NCBI GenBank assembly: GCA_019136035.1
Contig: JAGVUW010000854.1
Span: 1 to 26,375 of the forward strand
DNA: 26,375 nucleotides
Source: Verrucomicrobiota bacterium
Lineage (GTDB): Bacteria; Verrucomicrobiota; Lentisphaeria; Oligosphaerales; JAFGRS01
Direction: 5' to 3'
Of the stretch, positions 22,025-26,375 are shown piece after piece. Every line of letters starts with the position of its first letter. Position 1 is the first letter of the stretch. The translations under genes were made by a program, and so were the position numbers. The notes beneath the pieces were generated by a model. That model did not search any database and was not told the DNA's origin. It was given only the letters and a program-made list of their open reading frames with translations.

Positions 22025-23401
22025 TCACGGGGGCACCGGCGCCTCCAGGCGCAGGAGTGTCAGCATCGACGGCTCCGGCAGGGGCGGTTCGCGTGGCCGG
22101 TCGCGGTTGGGTCCCAGCGACTCCCAGCGCAGGACGTAGCGCACGCCCGGCGCACCGGCGCCGCCGCTGTCGGCGGCCTGACGCACCCGCATCCCGGGAA
22201 AGGCCGACGTCACCGCGCCGGTGCCGGCACGGCGCAGCCGCGGCGCCGGTGCCGGCCCGATCGGCCGGAGGCTGTCCGGGTCCAGGAGCCAGGTCCCGGC
22301 CTGGTCTGGCCGGCCGTAGTCCAGGAGCAGCCGGCCGTCGTCGTCGGTGCGGACAGCGCCGACGCGCACCTCGAAGGCGATGGACCCGCCGCCGCCGAAG
22401 TCCCAGCGATAGCCATCCCAGTCGCTGATCTGCACCACCCGCCACTGCGTCTCCTCGAAGCGCGCGCCGTAGATCTGGGTGTTCCCGGCGGCGTCATAGC
22501 GGTGGTAGGTGACCACCGGCCGGCCGCGCGGGTCGAAGCCCAGGCGGCAGTTCCCGTTGATCAGGCCGCAGCCGGCCGGCACGGCTTCGACGATATCGAC
22601 CGTCTGCAGGGTCATCGGGACGGGTATCGGCCGGCCATCGGCGCGTTCCCAGTGCACCAGGTCCGGGCTGCGGGCGTAGGATGGGTCGTGGTTGGTGGCG
22701 GCGTCGGGCGTGTCGCGCCAGACGCCGACCATGTGGAAGCGCCCATCCGGCCCCGCCGCCGGCATGGAGAAGTAGCCATTCATCCGGCCCTGGCCACCCA
22801 GGAGCGGCCCGTTGAGCAGGGCCTGCCAGGTCCGCGTGGTCGGGTCATAGCGGTTGTAGTAGTCGTCGCCGCGGCCGCTGCTGCCCAGGCGGTAGCGGAA
22901 GATCAGGGCGCCGGCGGGTCCGGCCATGAAGTGCGGGTAGGTGACCCGCTGTTCGAGGTCGGCCGACACCATCACCGGCACGCGTTCCAGGCTGGTGACG
23001 TCACCGGCCGCGGTGGTACGGAAGTACACCAGGGGCGAGGCATGCATGTTGCCACAGACGTGCAGATGGCCGGTGCTGTCCATGGCCATGACCACGCCGT
23101 TGTGGCTGTCCCAGCCCAGGTGCGGCGGCAGCTTCTTCAGCGTCCAGGCGGACTGATCCAGGCGGCGGTGCGCCACCGTCATCTGGCGCTGGGCGTCGTA
23201 GTAGGCGACGAACTGGTCCGGCGGGCTGGTCAGGAGGGCGAAGCCGACAGAGTGGCCGGCCCACACCGGCTCGATCTCCAGAGTCTCGATGAGGCGTTCC
23301 TTGATCACGGGGGCCTCCGGCGCCGCCGGCTGCGCCGTGGCGCCCAGCAGCCCCGCCAGCACGGTAGCGATGAGTTGGCGACGATGGCGGCGGCGGTTCA
23401 T
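22025..23401 (-). CDS. Secreted BNR_4-type beta-propeller protein, possible lyase
   Basis: This 458-residue protein has an Arg-rich start and hydrophobic core (NRRRHRRQLIATVLAGLLGATAQ), which suggests Sec or Tat export. The rest is a beta-propeller of the BNR_4 type. The diagnostic stretch is GWDSHNGVVMAMDSTGHLHVCGNMH (His100, Asn101, His120), then PLVYFRT, TYPHFM and RYRLGSSGRGDDYYNRY. In this superfamily some members are ulvan or other uronate lyases (PL24/PL25-like), in which His residues at such places act in catalysis. Others have no known activity. It probably acts outside the cytoplasm on a polysaccharide, in keeping with the heparinase-like and GH proteins in the window. The start is the only in-frame ATG before the signal region; GGAG is 13 bases upstream. 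Confidence 0.78.
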   Translation of the reverse strand: MNRRRHRRQLIATVLAGLLGATAQPAAPEAPVIKERLIETLEIEPVWAGHSVGFALLTSPPDQFVAYYDAQRQMTVAHRRLDQSAWTLKKLPPHLGWDSHNGVVMAMDSTGHLHVCGNMHASPLVYFRTTAAGDVTSLERVPVMVSADLEQRVTYPHFMAGPAGALIFRYRLGSSGRGDDYYNRYDPTTRTWQALLNGPLLGGQGRMNGYFSMPAAGPDGRFHMVGVWRDTPDAATNHDPSYARSPDLVHWERADGRPIPVPMTLQTVDIVEAVPAGCGLINGNCRLGFDPRGRPVVTYHRYDAAGNTQIYGARFEETQWRVVQISDWDGYRWDFGGGGSIAFEVRVGAVRTDDDGRLLLDYGRPDQAGTWLLDPDSLRPIGPAPAPRLRRAGTGAVTSAFPGMRVRQAADSGGAGAPGVRYVLRWESLGPNRDRPREPPLPEPSMLTLLRLEAPVPP

Positions 23402-23520
23402 CGGTTGACGATGTCTCCGAGTTGCGGTGATGGCCCCCCGCGGCGGTCAGGGCGGCGGGACCGCCGGCCTGGCGCTCCCGCCGGGCCGGGCACGGCAGCC
23501 TGGCGCGGTCCGTTCGGCCC

Positions 23521-25485
23521 TCACCAGCGCGAGTACCGCCGTGAACGCCGGCCGACCAGGTCGATGCGTTCGACATCGTCGCTCGGCAGCTCGCTCAGGA
23601 AGCGGCTTGGCACCCGCGTTGAGGCGCGGTCCCAGAGGAAGCGGTCCTCGGCGTGGAGGAGGGCCACGGCGCGGCGCGCCCTCGTGATGCCGACATAGAG
23701 CAGCCGCCGCTCTTCCTCGACGTCGCGATCGGAGCCGTGGTCGATGACGTTCTGATGCGGCATGTAGCCTTCCTCGACCCCGACGATGAAGACGTAGGGG
23801 AATTCGAGGCCCTTGCAGGCGTGCAGGGTCATGAGCGAGAGGACATCGCTGTCGGGGTCATGGCTGTCGACATCGGCCACCAGCGCGACCTCCTCGAGGA
23901 AGGCCTCGAGGGCGGCATCGGGGTGCTCGTGTTCGAACTCGCGGGCGCGGTCGATCATCGCCGCGATGTTCTCCTGGCGGTCGAGTGCCAGGGGGTCGCG
24001 GCCTTGGCGCTCGGCCAGGTGCGGCAGGATCCCGGAGTGCTCGACGACGGCCGCCACGCAGTCGCCCACCGGGCTGCGCGGCAGGTCGCGCAGCTCGCGG
24101 CACCAGGCTGCGAAGGCCGCCAGGCGGGCGTTGCAGCGGCCGCGGAAGCGCGTCGGGAAGGCGGGGTCAGCCAGGAGATCCAGGACCGCCACGCCGTCGT
24201 CGGCACTCTGTCGCACCACCGCCTCGACCGTCTTCGGTCCCACTCCCGTCGGGCGGCACCCCACCACACGCTGCAGCGCCACCGCGTCGCGCGGGTTCAC
24301 CATGAGCTGCAGGTGTGCCAGGAGGTCCTTGATCTCCTGACGGTGGTAGAAGCGCGTGCCGCCGATCAGTTGGTAGGGCACCCCCGCGCTCATGAGGCGC
24401 TCCTCGAGGGGGCGCGACTGGGCATTGGTTCGGTAGAAGACGGCCATCTGGCGCAGCCGCACGCCCTCGAGGCGGAGGGCCTGCACTCGCTGCGCCACCC
24501 AGTCGGCCTCGTCGCGGTCGGTGGCGGTGTGGATCACCTGCGTTGGCACGCCCGAGTCGTTCTCGGTGAACAGCTCCTTGTCGATGCGCTCGGTGTTGAA
24601 GCGTATCAGCTCGTTGGCGGCGTTGAGGATGAGCTGGGTCGAGCGGTAGTTCTGCTCGAGGCGGATCAGCGTGGCCTTCGGGAAGTCCTTCTGGAACTCC
24701 ATGATGTTACGGTACTCGGCACCGCGCCACGAGTAGATGCTCTGGTCCGGATCGCCGGTGGCATGGACATTCTGCTCCGGGCCGGTCAGCAGCCGCATGA
24801 GGAGGTACTGCAGGTGGTTGGTGTCCTGGTACTCGTCGACCAGGATGTAGCGGAAGCGGCTGTGGTAGACATCACGGCGGGCCGGGTGCTCCTGGAGCAG
24901 CCGGACGGAGAGCAGGAGCAGGTCGTCGAAGTCGACGGCATTCAGTTCGCGCAGGCGCCGCTCGTAGTCGCGGTAGAGCCCGACGACCTGGCGGCTCTGC
25001 CAGTCCGGGTCGGCCTCGAGGCCATCCGGGTCCACCCCGGCGCACTTCGCCCGCGACAGGCGGGCCCGCACCGCCGACGGCGTCAGCTCATGCGGATTCA
25101 CGCCGGCCTCTTTCATGCACAGCTTGATGATGCTGAGCTGGTCGTCATCGTCGTAGATGGTGAACTGACCGGTGCGGCCATCGCCGAGGACCTCGATGTC
25201 GCGACGCAGGAAGCGGGCGCAGGCCGAGTGGAAGGTCCCCACCCACGGGGGGCGCTCGCCGGTCAGGCTCTGCACGCGTTCGACCATCTCGCGGGCGGCC
25301 TTGTTGGTGAAGGTCATCGCCAGGATCTGGTTCGGCCAGACGCCGCGCTGAATCAGGTGCGCGATGCGCCGCGTTACCACCCGGGTCTTGCCGGAGCCGG
25401 CGCCGGCGACGACCAGGAGGGGGCCCTCCATGTGGGTCACGGCGGCGCGCTGCGCCTCGGTGAGCTGGTCGAGGATGTCGGACAT
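23521..25485 (-). CDS. UvrD/PcrA-type superfamily 1 DNA helicase
   Basis: This 654-residue ATP-dependent 3'-5' helicase has the full SF1A motif set. Walker A is GAGSGKT (28-34), then TFTNKAAREM and GTFHSACARFLRR. Motif II is VDEYQDTN (Asp217, Glu218), motif III GDPDQSIYSWRGA (244-256), motif IV LEQNYRST, motif V TLHACKGLEFPYVFIVG and motif VI EEERRLLYVGITRAR. Known members unwind DNA in repair and plasmid replication, or remove RecA and stalled polymerase. The C-terminal tail after the last motif is short (ends RRSRRYSRW) and lacks the extended RNA-polymerase-binding region of PcrA, so the protein is about 70 residues shorter than usual. It is separated from its neighbours by gaps over 100 bp and is probably transcribed alone. 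Confidence 0.95.
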   Translation of the reverse strand: MSDILDQLTEAQRAAVTHMEGPLLVVAGAGSGKTRVVTRRIAHLIQRGVWPNQILAMTFTNKAAREMVERVQSLTGERPPWVGTFHSACARFLRRDIEVLGDGRTGQFTIYDDDDQLSIIKLCMKEAGVNPHELTPSAVRARLSRAKCAGVDPDGLEADPDWQSRQVVGLYRDYERRLRELNAVDFDDLLLLSVRLLQEHPARRDVYHSRFRYILVDEYQDTNHLQYLLMRLLTGPEQNVHATGDPDQSIYSWRGAEYRNIMEFQKDFPKATLIRLEQNYRSTQLILNAANELIRFNTERIDKELFTENDSGVPTQVIHTATDRDEADWVAQRVQALRLEGVRLRQMAVFYRTNAQSRPLEERLMSAGVPYQLIGGTRFYHRQEIKDLLAHLQLMVNPRDAVALQRVVGCRPTGVGPKTVEAVVRQSADDGVAVLDLLADPAFPTRFRGRCNARLAAFAAWCRELRDLPRSPVGDCVAAVVEHSGILPHLAERQGRDPLALDRQENIAAMIDRAREFEHEHPDAALEAFLEEVALVADVDSHDPDSDVLSLMTLHACKGLEFPYVFIVGVEEGYMPHQNVIDHGSDRDVEEERRLLYVGITRARRAVALLHAEDRFLWDRASTRVPSRFLSELPSDDVERIDLVGRRSRRYSRW

Positions 25486-25512
25486 GGGCGTGCCGCCTGG
25501 CCTCCGTACTGC

Positions 25513-25543
25513 GATCCGTCAGGAGCCTGCTTTCCTGACGATC
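25513..25543. repeat. Inverted repeat upstream of the helicase gene
   Basis: CGTCAGGA and TCCTGACG form a perfect 8-bp stem around an 8-base loop, extended by GAT and ATC with one bulged base. It lies about 30 bases upstream of the helicase ATG, in the leader or promoter region, so it may be an operator or an mRNA hairpin. Confidence 0.55.
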
Positions 25544-25557
25544 TCCCGGCCACTGCT

Positions 25558-25592
25558 CTCTGACCTCTGCCCTCTGACCTCCGGCCTCCGCC
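25558..25592. repeat. Heptamer tandem repeat, five units
   Basis: Units CTCTGAC, CTCTGCC, CTCTGAC, CTCCGGC and CTCCGCC stand in exact 7-base register in the 146-bp gap between the GH36-like gene and the helicase. The sequence differs from the tract at 2031-2079, but the unit length and alternating two-variant pattern are the same. Confidence 0.7.
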
Positions 25593-25631
25593 CCCGTGGG
25601 CCGCGCCGGGGGGCGTATCCGGTAATGTAGC

Positions 25632-26375
25632 TCAGGTCAGGTCGAGCTTCGACATGTCCAGCGGTGCGTCCATGGGCGCGAAACGCAAGCTCCACCGCGC
25701 CTCGCCCTCGGCAAAGTCGAGGGCGCAGCGCACCACCAGGGCGGCGTCGCGGGCGTCCTTGCTGATCCAGGCACCCCGCGGCGATGCCACCCGCAGCCGA
25801 CGCGGCACATGCATGAAGACACTGCCGCGCTGCCCCGCCGGCCGCAGCGCCCGGCCGCTGAAGCTCAGGGTGGCGGCGTCCCAGGCCGCCTCGGCGATCT
25901 CCATCTCACCCATGAGGACATGCATGTCCGTACCCAGCACCTGCGGGCGGTCCTCGTCGCGGACCAGGCGGTAGACGCGCACCGCGTGCGGCGGCACGGC
26001 GGCCTCAAGGCGGCCCTGGACGCGCCCGACATAGCGCTCGTCCCAGAACTCCCAGGCCAGGTAGGTGGCGGCCGGATCGAGGCCGAGGCGCGCCAGACTG
26101 ACCGACTCCGTCAGCAGGCCCGGGCCGAAGTTGTACACCGCCACCACGTCGAAGCGGCCCCAGGCACACGCCACGGCGCGATGGAAGACCCGCGGGCAGT
26201 CGGGATGGACGTGATCGAAGAGGTCCACCGGCACCGCCACCGACCGTGGCCGCGGCAGGGTCTTGGTGATCAGCGCCAGGCGTTCCGGGTCGATGCGGTC
26301 GATGTCGTCGCCGAGCATCGTCGGGCCGCCGCTGAGGGCGTGGATGGTGGCGTGGACCTGCGCATCGCTGATGGG
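25632..26375 (-). CDS. GH36/GH27-like glycoside hydrolase, C-terminal part (partial)
   Basis: The frame is open to the window edge, so the start and most of the catalytic barrel are missing; 247 residues are visible. The visible part begins PISDAQVHATIHALSGGPTMLGDDIDRI, which recalls the last barrel segment of alpha-galactosidase-type clan GH-D enzymes (SGGxxxLGDD). The C-terminal beta-sandwich follows (YLAWEFWDERYVG, VPPHAVRVYRLV, RPQVLGTDMHVLMGEMEI). It would hydrolyse an alpha-linked sugar; specificity and location cannot be judged without the front half. An internal ATG at the LGDD position is not a real start. It fits the polysaccharide-degrading character of the window. Confidence 0.7.
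   Translation of the reverse strand, partial: PISDAQVHATIHALSGGPTMLGDDIDRIDPERLALITKTLPRPRSVAVPVDLFDHVHPDCPRVFHRAVACAWGRFDVVAVYNFGPGLLTESVSLARLGLDPAATYLAWEFWDERYVGRVQGRLEAAVPPHAVRVYRLVRDEDRPQVLGTDMHVLMGEMEIAEAAWDAATLSFSGRALRPAGQRGSVFMHVPRRLRVASPRGAWISKDARDAALVVRCALDFAEGEARWSLRFAPMDAPLDMSKLDLT

Noticed and set aside
23653..25563. A 636-codon plus-strand open frame opposite the helicase
   Set aside because: The minus strand has every SF1 helicase motif in order, so this is an antisense shadow.

Overview
The window is very GC-rich with a strong C/G third-position bias, and looks like a chromosomal segment of an environmental bacterium, probably of the PVC superphylum or a neighbouring lineage (Lentisphaerae, Planctomycetes, Verrucomicrobia, Hydrogenedentes or Armatimonadetes type). 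The main clues are two type II pseudopilin-like proteins with the H-X9-DG tail motif typical of those groups, a ferredoxin-fused aldo/keto reductase, and several large polysaccharide-degrading enzymes (heparinase II/III-like, GH106-like, BNR_4 propeller, GH36-like). No rRNA or tRNA gene was seen, so the assignment stays broad.

Region 1 (1-4700, all minus strand) is a metalloid/thiol-redox cluster. It holds a multi-spanning COG0701 permease, an ArsR repressor with a CVC metal site, a small CPKC thioredoxin, a DGC-type putative zinc-binding protein, a secreted thioredoxin fused to a cysteine-rich NosL- or MerB-like domain, and the first 42 codons of a membrane-anchored protein that resembles ArsF by position and N-terminus. 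The order resembles the arsR/arsF/arsG-type clusters of anaerobes. Promoters are visible in front of arsR and the permease. The intergenic gaps carry 50-bp tandem palindromic repeats and a heptamer repeat.

Region 2 (4700-9000) has an iron-sulfur aldo/keto reductase on the minus strand, divergent from two tandem 215-residue pseudopilins and a nitrilase-superfamily amidohydrolase. Region 3 (9000-10070) has a Vsr-like nuclease homologue with a degraded active site. It is followed by a hairpin-rich, decayed insertion sequence with imperfect terminal inverted repeats and a transposase fragment.

Region 4 (10000-18400, plus strand) runs from a HTH/zinc-ribbon regulator with its own promoter and palindrome, through a six-helix membrane protein and a FGGY sugar kinase, to a secreted heparinase-like lyase. 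The lyase is translationally coupled to a GH106-like glycosidase that carries a frameshift. This looks like a polysaccharide utilisation module in which the lyase and glycosidase release sugars and the kinase phosphorylates one of them; the substrate cannot be read from sequence.

Region 5 (18500-26375, minus strand) contains an AI-2E-family permease, a small membrane protein, a DUF883/ElaB-like membrane-anchored protein, a short protein with five 9-residue GPSGPAL repeats, a GT4-type glycosyltransferase, a secreted BNR_4 propeller protein, a UvrD/PcrA helicase and the C-terminal part of a GH36-like glycosidase that runs off the window. A second heptamer tract lies before the helicase.
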